Assembly: GCF_001692325.1 (NCBI RefSeq)
Contig: NZ_LXKN01000001.1
Location: 992,001-1,056,000 of the forward strand
Reading direction: 5' to 3'
From: Rhizobium sp. AC27/96
GTDB lineage: Bacteria > Pseudomonadota > Alphaproteobacteria > Rhizobiales > Rhizobiaceae
DNA length: 64,000 nt
Position numbers and translations under genes: made by a program. The notes under the pieces were generated by a model. It did not search any database and was not told where the DNA came from. It saw only the letters and a list, made by a program, of their open reading frames with translations. Positions 56,638-64,000 of the stretch are shown here, piece after piece; within the stretch, counting starts at the first letter, position 1, and the number at the start of each line of letters is the position of its first letter.

Positions 56638-56648
56638 AACCACAGGTA

Positions 56649-57260
56649 ATGGACGCCATTGTAAAGAATTTTCCGCAAGTCGTTGAATCCGAACGTCCGT
56701 CGCAGAAGGAAGCCGAAGACGCAGTCCGCGTTCTGCTTCGCTGGGCTGGTGACGATCCGCAGCGCGAAGGCCTGCTCGATACGCCGGCTCGTGTCGCCAA
56801 GGCCTATCGCGAGCTTTTCGCCGGCTATGACCAGAATCCCGAGGATGTACTAGGCCGCACCTTTGAAGAGGTTGCCGGCTATGACGACATCGTCCTCGTG
56901 CGCGACATTCCGTTCTTCTCGCATTGCGAACACCACATGGTGCCGATCATCGGCAAGGCGCATGTCGCTTATCTGCCGAACGGTCGCGTGCTCGGTCTGT
57001 CGAAGATCGCGCGCGTCATTGAAATCTTCGGCCGCAGGCTGCAGACCCAGGAAGCCATGACTGCGCAGATTGCCAATGCGATCGACGATACGCTCCGCCC
57101 GCGCGGCGTTGCCGTCATGATCGATGCCGAGCATATGTGCATGGCCATGCGCGGTGTGCAGAAGCAGGGGGCGACGACTTTGACCACGACCTTTACCGGC
57201 GCTTTCAAGGCAGATCCTGCTGAACAAGTACGTTTCATGTCGATGGTCCGGGGCCGCTAA
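56649..57260 (+). CDS. folE: GTP cyclohydrolase I
   Basis: A 203-aa enzyme that converts GTP to dihydroneopterin triphosphate, the first step of folate synthesis. Zinc ligands are Cys and His in [11 protein letters not shown] and the Cys in [26 protein letters not shown] closes the active site. ATG 56649 gives the expected N-terminus, and a structured leader with an AGGAG site precedes it. hisI follows at 25 bp; both enzymes open purine-derived rings, but no functional link is implied. Confidence 0.97.
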   Translation: MDAIVKNFPQVVESERPSQKEAEDAVRVLLRWAGDDPQREGLLDTPARVAKAYRELFAGYDQNPEDVLGRTFEEVAGYDDIVLVRDIPFFSHCEHHMVPIIGKAHVAYLPNGRVLGLSKIARVIEIFGRRLQTQEAMTAQIANAIDDTLRPRGVAVMIDAEHMCMAMRGVQKQGATTLTTTFTGAFKADPAEQVRFMSMVRGR

Positions 57261-57285
57261 CCGGGCTCCAAGGAAAGAGCCGGAA

Positions 57286-57735
57286 ATGAATATGATTTTC
57301 AATGCGCCTTCCGAAGACAAGTCCGAGCTCGAAGACGCCGGCGATTTCACGCCCCGTTTCGACGATCGCGGTCTGATCACCGCGATCGTGACCGATGCGC
57401 ATGACGGCGAACTGCTGATGGTCGCTCATATGAATGCCGAGGCACTTGCCTTGACGATCAAGACCGGCACGGCGCACTATTTCAGCCGTTCTCGCGGAAA
57501 AATCTGGAAGAAGGGCGAGACATCCGGAAACCTGCAGACGGTGAAGGAAATCCGTACTGATTGCGATCAGGACGCCATCTGGCTGAAGGTCGAAGTCGCC
57601 GGGCATGACGCCACCTGTCACACCGGACGCCGGTCCTGTTTCTATCGTACTGTCGAGCTGGAAGACGGAAAGCCGATGCTGAGCGTGGTCGATGATCACC
57701 TGCATTTCGATCCGGACGAAGTCTACAAGCATTAG
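57286..57735 (+). CDS. hisI: phosphoribosyl-AMP cyclohydrolase
   Basis: A 149-aa monofunctional HisI, third step of histidine synthesis. Metal sites are in DCDQDAIW (Asp-Cys-Asp) and the Cys pair of [30 protein letters not shown] is the substrate-binding block. There is no fused HisE domain, as usual in alphaproteobacteria. It lies downstream of folE and probably shares its transcript. Confidence 0.97.
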   Translation: MNMIFNAPSEDKSELEDAGDFTPRFDDRGLITAIVTDAHDGELLMVAHMNAEALALTIKTGTAHYFSRSRGKIWKKGETSGNLQTVKEIRTDCDQDAIWLKVEVAGHDATCHTGRRSCFYRTVELEDGKPMLSVVDDHLHFDPDEVYKH

Positions 57736-57841
57736 ACCTATTGGCGAAGTGCGCTAATTAGTTACAACCGATATACGATTTGGAAACGAAAAAGGGACAG
57801 TATTTTGCTGGGGGCACATTAGGCTCCGGAGGAGAGTTCAA

Positions 57842-58801
57842 ATGCTGAATTGGGGTTTGAATCGTCATAACGGCGGACAGAACTCGACCGGTTTGAGCAC
57901 CTCGCAAGATACATCCAATTCGCCTCCAGTCGCCGCTCCCCCAAAGAAGGTCAAGATCGCGCTGGCACTCGGCGGCGGTGCGGCGCGAGGCTGGGCGCAT
58001 ATCGGCGTGTTGCGCGCCCTGGATGAGGCCGGGATAGCTGTCGGCATGATTGCCGGCACATCGATCGGAGCCCTCGTTGGCGGCTGCTATCTCGCCGGCA
58101 AGCTCGACGAACTGGAGGCTTTCGCTCGTTCACTGACCATGCGCCGCATCGCAAGCCTTCTTGATCTCACGATCGGCGGCAGTGGTCTGTTCGGCGGGAT
58201 GCGGCTGACCAAGCGCATGCAGGAACATCTCGAAGGGCTTTCGATCGAAGATCTCGAGCATCCTTTCGTCGCCGTCGCCGCGGAGCTGAACACCGGCCAT
58301 GAAGTGTGGATTGCCAATGGCTCCCTGATCACGGCCCTGCGAGCGTCATACGCCCTGCCCGGCATTTTCGAGCCGGTGCGCTCCAACGGCCGAACCCTGG
58401 TCGATGGCGCGCTGGTCAATCCCGTACCGGTTTCTGTGTGCCGGACCTATGAACAGCCGCTCGTCGTCGGGGTGAACCTGCACTACGATCTCTATGGCCG
58501 ATCCGCCGTGATCAAACACAATGTCGGCCCGCCAAATGGCGACCTGTTGCGCCGCGAAGACGCGCCTGCCACGAAACTCGGCATGACCGGCGTCATGGTG
58601 CAGGCCTTCAACATCATTCAGGACAGGATTGCGCGCGCACGCCTGGCCGGAGACCCGCCGGACCTGGCGCTGCATCCGCGCCTGAGCGACATCGGCCTTT
58701 CGGAATTTCATCGCGCCGGCGAAGCAATCGAGCGCGGCTACGAGGAAACGCTGGCGAGACTGACTGAAATCCGCCGGATGCAGGAAGCCTATGCGCGCTA
58801 A
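57842..58801 (+). CDS. patatin-like phospholipase family protein
   Basis: A 319-aa cytoplasmic lipid acyl hydrolase. The patatin domain (about 38-210) has the oxyanion GGGAARGWAH, the nucleophile Ser in GTSIGA and the catalytic Asp in VDGALVNPVPV, so the Ser-Asp dyad is intact. It resembles the RssA/YchK branch. The first ~35 residues are Asn/Ser/Pro-rich and probably disordered. It follows hisI by 106 bp with GGAGGAGAG near the start. The substrate is unknown. Confidence 0.92.
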   Translation: MLNWGLNRHNGGQNSTGLSTSQDTSNSPPVAAPPKKVKIALALGGGAARGWAHIGVLRALDEAGIAVGMIAGTSIGALVGGCYLAGKLDELEAFARSLTMRRIASLLDLTIGGSGLFGGMRLTKRMQEHLEGLSIEDLEHPFVAVAAELNTGHEVWIANGSLITALRASYALPGIFEPVRSNGRTLVDGALVNPVPVSVCRTYEQPLVVGVNLHYDLYGRSAVIKHNVGPPNGDLLRREDAPATKLGMTGVMVQAFNIIQDRIARARLAGDPPDLALHPRLSDIGLSEFHRAGEAIERGYEETLARLTEIRRMQEAYAR

Positions 58802-58831
58802 TATTTGGGATCAGGCCATTCGTCGCCGCAA

Positions 58832-58849
58832 TCGACCCCGCCGGGTCGA
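58832..58849. terminator. hairpin in convergent patatin/CBS gap
   Basis: TCGACCC (58832-58838), loop CGCC, GGGTCGA (58843-58849). Located 31 bp after the patatin gene and 27 bp after the CBS gene in opposite direction. It has no T-tract; it may stop transcription from both sides weakly. Confidence 0.4.
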
Positions 58850-58875
58850 CTGCATCGACTGAGCCGAACCGCTCC

Positions 58876-59310
58876 TCACCCGGCAATGTAGGCCTTGATC
58901 TGTTCGGCCTCGAGTTCGATCTCGCGGATACGCCATTTGACGACGTCACCGATCGAGATGATGCCGCTGAGCTTACCCTTTTCCTCGACAGGGACGTGGC
59001 GGAAGCGACGCAACGTCATCAGTTCCATCAACTCGTCGGTGGTGGTGTCTTCCTTGCAGCGATGCACCTTCGCCGTCATCATCGATGCAATCGGCTTATC
59101 GAGGCACTCCGCGCCATCCTTGGCAACGGCATTGACGACATCTCGCTCGGTAAAGATACCCGAGATCTTGCCGCCTGCTCCAACGACGACGATTGCGCCG
59201 ATGCGCTTTTCGTTGAGTATCCTGGCGGCCTCGCCAACCGTGGTGTTACCCCCGGTGGTAACAACGTCGCGGCCTTTGGCATCAAGTATGGCTTTTACGG
59301 AAACTGACAT
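58876..59310 (-). CDS. CBS-domain-pair protein
   Basis: A 144-aa protein consisting of two tandem CBS domains (about 10-65 and 77-132; for example IGAIVVVGAGGKISGIFTERDV and FRHVPVEEKGKLSGIISIGDVV, cited in part). Such stand-alone Bateman modules bind adenine nucleotides and act as regulators of partner enzymes. A GGGAGGA site supports ATG 59310 rather than the longer frame. It lies downstream of the rhomboid gene on the same strand (168-bp gap). The partner is unknown. Confidence 0.92.
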   Translation of the reverse strand: MSVSVKAILDAKGRDVVTTGGNTTVGEAARILNEKRIGAIVVVGAGGKISGIFTERDVVNAVAKDGAECLDKPIASMMTAKVHRCKEDTTTDELMELMTLRRFRHVPVEEKGKLSGIISIGDVVKWRIREIELEAEQIKAYIAG

Positions 59311-59478
59311 TCGATCCTCCCATCTCGAAAGCATGGTGAACACTTCAAGCGTCCGATATGTTCCGAAACTACCCCCGGAGCTCAAACCGGCGCACGGCCC
59401 GTCGGTCGAGTCGATCTCCTCTATCCCAAGACCGACGGATGATAATGGTGCGCCCGCGGCGTCAATAAAGCAACAGCT

Positions 59479-60249
59479 TCATTCGTCGAGCGGCGGGCCT
59501 GCCTGCTCTTCTGTGACTGGCCGCCGATCAAACAGCGCGAACAGCAGAAATCCGAAGAGAAAGCCGCCGATATGGGCATCCCAGGCCACCGGCTGGGAGC
59601 TGTCGCCGGCAAGGGTGATGCCGAAGGCCACGAGGGCGTTACCGGCAATCCACATGACGATATAGGCAACGACAGTGCGGCTGCGCAACGATGCAAGAAT
59701 GGTGAGGCGCGGGTTCAGATGCGCCTGCCCCATGGAGCGCCGGCGGCCATCCATGGCCGGAAAGGCGAAACGGCAGGCAGCGCCCATGAGCGCCGAGACG
59801 ACACCGGATGCGCCGATCAGCAATGTCTGATCGCCCCAATATAGGGCAGCATGCATGAAGGCGGAGGCGGCAGACGAGAGAATCCAGAAAATCACGTAGC
59901 GCAACGTGCCGATGCGCCGAGCCACCGGCGCGGCAAAGACCATAAGCCAAAGGCTGTTGAAAACAATGTGCTCGATGCCACCATGCAAGAGCGAATAGGT
60001 CACCGGCGTCCAAAGCCATTCGAGACCCTGCTGCGACAGCGAAAATGCGTAACGTGCGGGAATGAAGCTGAAGGTGAAATAGATCCAGTTCAAGGTGTCG
60101 TCCGACCATGACGGCACGTTCATGACCGCAAAGACGATCACCAGCAGGGCAAGGCTGACGAGGATGACCGGCGGCAGGTTGAACGCCGGAACACGCTGCT
60201 GCGGCCGCGGATATTCCGGCTCTGGGCGCGGCAGCTGTTCATCATCCAT
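59479..60249 (-). CDS. rhomboid-family intramembrane serine protease
   Basis: A 256-aa membrane protease with about six to seven helices after a Pro/Glu-rich cytoplasmic leader. The catalytic dyad is Ser148 in LIGASGVVS and His226 in WDAHIGGFLFG; the HGGIEHIVFNSLWL segment matches the rhomboid helix-2 His/Asn region. All key residues are kept, so it should cleave transmembrane substrates. ATG 60249 is chosen; TTG or ATG codons up to 60297 are open but unconserved. A strong minus-strand terminator lies 54 bp upstream of the start. Confidence 0.92.
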   Translation of the reverse strand: MDDEQLPRPEPEYPRPQQRVPAFNLPPVILVSLALLVIVFAVMNVPSWSDDTLNWIYFTFSFIPARYAFSLSQQGLEWLWTPVTYSLLHGGIEHIVFNSLWLMVFAAPVARRIGTLRYVIFWILSSAASAFMHAALYWGDQTLLIGASGVVSALMGAACRFAFPAMDGRRRSMGQAHLNPRLTILASLRSRTVVAYIVMWIAGNALVAFGITLAGDSSQPVAWDAHIGGFLFGFLLFALFDRRPVTEEQAGPPLDE

Positions 60250-60302
60250 GTCTTGGCTCTGCTTTTCTGTAGATGTGACCGACACATAGCCCAGCAAAAC
60301 TC

Positions 60303-60334
60303 AAAAAAAAAGCCGCCCAGTCATGCCGGGCGGC
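60303..60334 (-). terminator. strong Rho-independent terminator with no annotated upstream gene
   Basis: GCCGCCC (60312-60318) pairs with GGGCGGC (60328-60334). On the minus strand the stem is followed by nine T (60311-60303). There is no minus-strand coding gene entering it from the right (next gene is the PAS protein on the plus strand), so it probably ends a small RNA or attenuates the rhomboid transcript. Confidence 0.85.
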
Positions 60335-60566
60335 GCATCGGGCGTTTCTGTGCAGAATAGGCTTGGAAAAGCCGAGCCGCGCCCGGAAGTTCGTGCTGAA
60401 GGTCACTTGGCGAAGTGATGAAAAACTTCTCTCATTTGGTGTCACACAAGGCAATCGAAACCATTCATTAACCCTAACGGCCCGGCTTTGGCATGAAACT
60501 GGCAGGGCTTGATGTGAGGGCGATGAACGCCTTTGTATTTGAACTGAAATGGGACACGGACGCATC
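60335..60566 (-). ncRNA. candidate small RNA upstream of terminator
   Basis: This gap between rhomboid (minus) and the PAS gene (plus) must contain the start of the transcript ended at 60303. It includes a GGCTT-N4-AAGCC hairpin at 60360-60373 and no plausible protein. Start site and exact length cannot be fixed by eye; 60-200 nt is likely. Confidence 0.35.
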
Positions 60567-61229
60567 ATGCGCCAGGCTACAAGCATCGAAATATTTACCT
60601 ATTGGGAGCGGATCCGTGGCGATGCGGATGCCCCCATGCGTAATCTGATACAGCCATCAGCGGTCAGCCATATTCTCCCCGAGCTGTTTATCCTGGAGAA
60701 CACTGCCGACGACAATCCGCGCTTCCGCCTTGCCGGCACGGCAATCTGCAATCTCATGGGCCGTGAAATTCGCGGAGAGAATTTTGCAGCATTGTGGGCC
60801 GGAAGCCAGCAGGAAGATCCGGTTCGCATCGCCGCTGGCGTGATGACGCATGTCGTGCCCGCCTTGATCAACGCGACAGGCTATTGCATCAGCGGCCGTA
60901 GCATGACCTTCGAGCTGGTGCTGATGCCATTACGGACTTCTGGCAACACATGCGACAGGCTGTTGGGATGTCTGACGCCGACGGCTCGTTCGGCATGGCT
61001 CGGCAACGAGCGTCTTGAGTTCCTGGCGCTCGATCGCAGTCGCCTGCTTCACGACCGCCCTGCCCGCCTCGTGGACTTGCCTCCCCATCCGGATCCAAGT
61101 GATCTGCTGCCAAGCCAGGAAAGTATCGGCCTAGGTGAGTGGATGCGAAAAAGGTTAAATCGCGCTATCTCCGCGCGAAATGCTGGCGAGATTGAACCAT
61201 CACGAGACAAAGTCCGGCGTCGTCTCTAA
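60567..61229 (+). CDS. PAS_5-domain protein
   Basis: A 220-aa soluble protein of the alphaproteobacterial PAS_5 family. Conserved features include IFTYWERIRGDADAPMRNLIQPSAV near the start, LFILENTADDNPRFRLAGTAICNLMGREIRG in the middle (each cited in part) and FELVLMPLRTSGNTCDRLLGCLTP. It has no output domain, so it likely works as a small signalling or cell-envelope-stress protein in trans. In-frame ATG 60549 is an alternative start. It precedes a double PilZ protein in the same direction. Confidence 0.88.
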   Translation: MRQATSIEIFTYWERIRGDADAPMRNLIQPSAVSHILPELFILENTADDNPRFRLAGTAICNLMGREIRGENFAALWAGSQQEDPVRIAAGVMTHVVPALINATGYCISGRSMTFELVLMPLRTSGNTCDRLLGCLTPTARSAWLGNERLEFLALDRSRLLHDRPARLVDLPPHPDPSDLLPSQESIGLGEWMRKRLNRAISARNAGEIEPSRDKVRRRL

Positions 61230-61313
61230 GTCATGCCTTAGGAAAGACAACCATACCTTAAGAAGTTTCGGCTAAATATTGCAGTCGACGCAATCGGTTA
61301 AAGAAGCTTCTCC

Positions 61314-61943
61314 ATGCATTTGTTCCAGCCGGCCCATGCGACTCGGTCAAGTCAATTTGCAGGCAATGGCGCTCGCAGCGATCAGCGGACCTTTCAGCGG
61401 GTCCCGATCAATATGCAGGGCCGCCTGATGCTGGCAAATTATGAGGAATACGAATGCCTGGTCACGGAAATGTCGCCCGGAGACATGTATGTCACCTGCT
61501 TGGGACGCCCGCGTGCGGGTGAACGCGTCATCGCCTATGTCGATCATCTTGGCCGTGTTGAGGGCAATGTGGTTGCCGTCGATGGACGCGGTTTCAGCAT
61601 GTCGATCAACGCCACCGAGCGGAAGCGCGAAAAACTCGCAGCTCAGCTGACATGGCTTGCCAACAAGCATGAACTCGGCCTGCCGGAAGATCGCCGTCAC
61701 GATCGCCTGACGCCGCGCAGCACCAGCAGCGAACTCACCCTTGAAGACGGCACTATGTATGTATGCCGCATCATGGACCTTTCGCTTTCGGGCGCTGCGG
61801 TCGACCTTGAAGTGCGCCCGCCTATCGGCACCGCGGTCCGCCTCGGCAATATGCGTGGCCGCATCGTCCGCCACTTCATGGAAGGCGTTGCGATCGAGTT
61901 TCTCTCCCTGCAATCGCGCGAGACCTTGCGCGAATTTCTCTGA
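61314..61943 (+). CDS. double PilZ-domain protein (c-di-GMP receptor candidate)
   Basis: A 209-aa cytoplasmic protein with two PilZ-like domains (about 22-105 and 123-209). The first has RxxxR as Arg25-TFQ-Arg29 but a weak second motif (TEMSPGD). The second has Arg127-RHD-Arg131 and a canonical DxSxxG at Asp155-Ser157-Gly160, so c-di-GMP binding is expected mainly there. Such proteins control motility, exopolysaccharide or cell-cycle outputs. It lies 84 bp after the PAS_5 gene and may share its transcript. Confidence 0.87.
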   Translation: MHLFQPAHATRSSQFAGNGARSDQRTFQRVPINMQGRLMLANYEEYECLVTEMSPGDMYVTCLGRPRAGERVIAYVDHLGRVEGNVVAVDGRGFSMSINATERKREKLAAQLTWLANKHELGLPEDRRHDRLTPRSTSSELTLEDGTMYVCRIMDLSLSGAAVDLEVRPPIGTAVRLGNMRGRIVRHFMEGVAIEFLSLQSRETLREFL

Positions 61944-61965
61944 TACTGTCATCCTCTTGTTACGC

Positions 61966-61987
61966 AGCGTCTCGAAATAGCGACGCT
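61966..61987 (+). terminator. terminator-like hairpin after PilZ gene
   Basis: AGCGTC (61966-61971) pairs with GACGCT (61982-61987), followed by TGTCTTTCC. It lies between the PilZ gene and prolyl aminopeptidase. Weak U-tract. Confidence 0.35.
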
Positions 61988-62001
61988 TGTCTTTCCATTA
62001 G

Positions 62002-62979
62002 ATGCGTGACGACGAGATGCTCTATCCAGACCTGGTTTCCTATGATGAAGGCCTGCTGGATGTCGGCGACGGCCAGCGGATTTTCTGGACGCAATCCGGA
62101 AATCCGGACGGCGTGCCCGTTCTCATCCTGCATGGCGGCCCAGGCTCCGGCAGTTCCTCCAGCGCGCGGCGCTATTTCGATCCGCAGCATTACAGGATCA
62201 TCCAGTTCGATCAGCGCGGCTGCGGCAACAGTCTGCCGCATGCATCCGAACCCGAAATCGACATGTCAGCCAATACGACATGGCATACGGTCGCCGATAT
62301 CGAGCAGCTAAGGCTCTTTCTCGGTGTCGAGCGCTGGCACGTATTCGGCAATTCATGGGGCTGCACGCTTGCCCTCCTCTATGCGGAAACCCACCCGGAT
62401 CGCGTTTCATCTCTGCTCGTTGTCGGTGTCACCATGACGAGACAATCGGAAATAGACTGGCTTTATCGTGGGCTCGGCCGGTTTTTTCCCGAGGAATGGG
62501 CTCGCTTTCGCGCGGCGGTGCCGGTGCAGGATCGCGACGGCGATCTCGTGGAGGCCTATTATCGCCTTTTGCGCAATCCGGATTCGGCAGTCTATATCAA
62601 GGCTGCAAAGGATTGGCATGAGTGGGAGGCCGCCTCGATCGTCGTCGATCCTCGATCCACCATGCCGATGCGCTGGTCCGATCCACGTTATGTGACAGCG
62701 CGGGCACGCATCATCACGCATTACTTTCACCATCTGGCCTGGCTGGAGGAGCAACAGATCCTGCGGGACATCAAGCGGCTCGCCGGCATTCCATGCACGA
62801 TGATCCAGGGGCGTCTCGATTTGGAGGCACCCGTCATTACGGCCTGGGAATTGTCGCAGGCATGGCCTGAAGCCAAGCTGGTGATCGTTCCCAGCGGTGC
62901 TCATTCGCTTGCGACCTCGGATATGGCCATTGCCATCGTCGGCGTGACCGATGCGCTTCGCACGCTCAACCAGCGATAA
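62002..62979 (+). CDS. pip: prolyl aminopeptidase (proline iminopeptidase)
   Basis: A 325-aa S33-family alpha/beta hydrolase that removes N-terminal proline from peptides. Features are LHGGPGSGSSSSARRYFDP (oxyanion hole), QFDQRGCGNSLPH, the nucleophile Ser in FGNSWGCTLALLYA, Asp in IQGRLDLEAPV and His in SGAHSLA. The nucleophile elbow reads GNSWG rather than the more common GGSWG. Length is typical (310-330 aa). It is probably monocistronic. Confidence 0.94.
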   Translation: MRDDEMLYPDLVSYDEGLLDVGDGQRIFWTQSGNPDGVPVLILHGGPGSGSSSSARRYFDPQHYRIIQFDQRGCGNSLPHASEPEIDMSANTTWHTVADIEQLRLFLGVERWHVFGNSWGCTLALLYAETHPDRVSSLLVVGVTMTRQSEIDWLYRGLGRFFPEEWARFRAAVPVQDRDGDLVEAYYRLLRNPDSAVYIKAAKDWHEWEAASIVVDPRSTMPMRWSDPRYVTARARIITHYFHHLAWLEEQQILRDIKRLAGIPCTMIQGRLDLEAPVITAWELSQAWPEAKLVIVPSGAHSLATSDMAIAIVGVTDALRTLNQR

Positions 62980-63369
62980 AATATTAAAAAAAATTTTGAG
63001 CGCGTTTTCCCGGAATGGCACAGCTTCGTGTCTGTTCAGCCCCTTTGGGCATCGCATTGAAGCCGCAATGCGGATTCGATGTTTCATTTTGGGACGAATT
63101 CCAGCCTAAATGCGCTCTCGCCGTTAAGAACCCGATCGGCGGGAAACCATTTCAAAACAGTGCGGTACTTCATTTCGACGGCCAAGATCCGATACCGGAA
63201 ACATTCAAATTTTAATCGAATTTGCCGAAAATTTGCTTCAAGTTTTCTGCGTGTTTTATGAAAATTCGATCCGGATTTGAATCAATTAAGCCCTTAATTT
63301 GACTACGTAATTTTGCGTCAGATAAAATGATGAGTGTCATTCTGAGCCCAACAAAAAAGGGACAGGGAC
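62980..63369. other. 390-bp AT-rich intergenic region
   Basis: Gap between pip and the transglutaminase-like gene. It starts with an A/T-rich tract and contains a hairpin CGCATTG-N6-CAATGCG (63053-63072). No convincing gene was found; the short open frame 63015-63215 has no recognisable features. The right half is AT-rich and probably holds the promoter of the downstream gene. Confidence 0.4.
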
Positions 63370-63975
63370 ATGAACTTTCAATTCGTACTCAGCGGCTGCG
63401 CCGCATTGGCACTCGCCACGCTCGGCTTCTTTGGCCTGGCTCAGGCTGCTCCTGCCAACATGACGATTACCGGTGACGCAGCTCCCCCGATCGGTCACTA
63501 CGAATTCTGCAAGCAGAACCCCAGTGAATGCGCCTATGCCGGCGGCGATGCCGGGGCGATCATCCTCAACCAGGATAACTGGAAGACGATCCTGAAGATC
63601 AACTACACCGTCAACACGACGATCAAGCCGATGACCGACATGGAACTCTACGGCGTCGAGGAAAAGTGGGCGATCCCGACCACTGCCGGCGACTGTGAAG
63701 ATTTCGCGCTGCTGAAGCGCAAGCAGTTGATCGATGCGGGCTTCTCGCCTTCCGATCTCCTGATGACCGTCGTGCTGCAGCCGAATGGCGAAGGCCATGC
63801 CGTTCTGACCGTTCGCACCGATCGCGGCGACTTCGTTCTCGACAACATGCGCAACAAGGTGAAGCTCTGGTCGGAGACGGAATACACCTTCCTCAAGCGC
63901 CAGTCCGCTGACGATCCGGCTCGCTGGGTGAAGATTCAGGACGGCCGCGCCGTCGCAGTCGGCAGCCTGAAGTAA
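63370..63975 (+). CDS. bacterial transglutaminase-like cysteine peptidase (BTLCP) family protein
   Basis: A 201-aa exported protein with a signal peptide (FVLSGCAALALATLGFFGLAQA). The mature domain has the catalytic triad of the BTLCP family: Cys in TAGDCEDFALLKR, His in GEGHAVLTVRT and Asp in FVLDNMRN. Related LapG proteins cleave surface adhesins under c-di-GMP control, but this is the short single-domain rhizobial form, with unknown substrate. It lies 390 bp after pip and appears monocistronic. Confidence 0.9.
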   Translation: MNFQFVLSGCAALALATLGFFGLAQAAPANMTITGDAAPPIGHYEFCKQNPSECAYAGGDAGAIILNQDNWKTILKINYTVNTTIKPMTDMELYGVEEKWAIPTTAGDCEDFALLKRKQLIDAGFSPSDLLMTVVLQPNGEGHAVLTVRTDRGDFVLDNMRNKVKLWSETEYTFLKRQSADDPARWVKIQDGRAVAVGSLK

Positions 63976-64000
63976 AGACGCAGGATACAGGGTCATCGGC

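Noticed and set aside
60242-60586. 114-codon minus-strand frame across the rhomboid upstream gap
   Set aside because: It crosses a strong terminator and overlaps the rhomboid start; the translated sequence has no protein-like features.
63015-63215. 66-codon frame in the gap before the BTLCP gene
   Set aside because: Composition is unlike neighbouring genes, with no ribosome site or similarity that I can recognise.

Overview
The window is chromosomal DNA of an alphaproteobacterium, most probably a member of the Rhizobiaceae (Rhizobium or a close relative). The evidence is the GC-rich coding sequence, a two-palindrome repeat typical of rhizobial RIME elements (56274-56388), an Atu4866-family protein, FtrA, DUF2336, BTLCP-type transglutaminase and PAS_5 proteins, and housekeeping clusters of alphaproteobacterial type (ppiD-trpD-trpC-moaC-moeA; tpiA-secG-pyrG; rlpA-dac-tmk-holB-metG-tatD). 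Most of the window is a dense core genome with short accessory insertions.

Layout. 1-0.3 kb: remnant of an IS30-type transposase. 0.4-10.5 kb: a leftward train rlpA, dac-type penicillin-binding protein, tmk, holB, metG, tatD, metallo-beta-lactamase hydrolase, ybaK. It is split between holB and metG by a three-gene cassette (TSUP exporter, SUKH/SMI1-KNR4 protein, unknown 147-aa protein). 10.8-15.9 kb: a redox/stress island with a GNAT, an ECF41-type sigma factor, a flavodoxin-fold oxidoreductase, an Atu4866 protein, an SDR, a divergent LysR and a putative ASCH/winged-helix protein, ending at tRNA-Ser(UGA). 16.2-20.1 kb: 3-methyladenine glycosylase and an EmrAB pump with its MarR regulator. 20.4-26.4 kb: DUF883 protein, ppiD, trpD, trpC, moaC, moeA. 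26.4-33.2 kb: gnd, TehA/SLAC1 channel, VOC protein, two divergent citrate synthase homologues (one with an N-terminal helix-turn-helix), LysR and LysE.

33.2-41.6 kb: CHASE2 adenylate cyclase with FecR protein, Ni/Co permease, rhodanese and FtrA, pyrG, secG, tpiA. 41.7-50.4 kb: secreted hydrolase, parE, phytase-like protein, AI-2E-type permease, GNAT, DUF2336, flavin reductase, nitroreductase. 50.5-56.2 kb: exported Q/P-rich protein, PlsC acyltransferase, thrS, DUF1697, yidD, NifU/IscU-like scaffold. 56.3-64 kb: RIME repeat, folE with a structured leader, hisI, patatin, CBS protein, rhomboid, PAS_5 protein, double PilZ protein, prolyl aminopeptidase, transglutaminase-like protein.

The observations most worth following up lie in control regions and degenerate active sites. 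They are: a good match to an ECF41 promoter in front of the oxidoreductase-sigma factor unit; a three-way-junction RNA with a U-tract on the minus strand upstream of gnd; a strong minus-strand terminator near 60.3 kb with no annotated gene feeding it; a structured folE leader that may be a THF-II (folE motif) riboswitch; paired palindromes exactly 20 bp apart between the two citrate synthase homologues; and a D-Ala-D-Ala carboxypeptidase homologue lacking the KTG motif. I did not find an obvious phage, CRISPR array, secretion system or classical defence island. Functional calls come from reading motifs by eye; no database search was possible.
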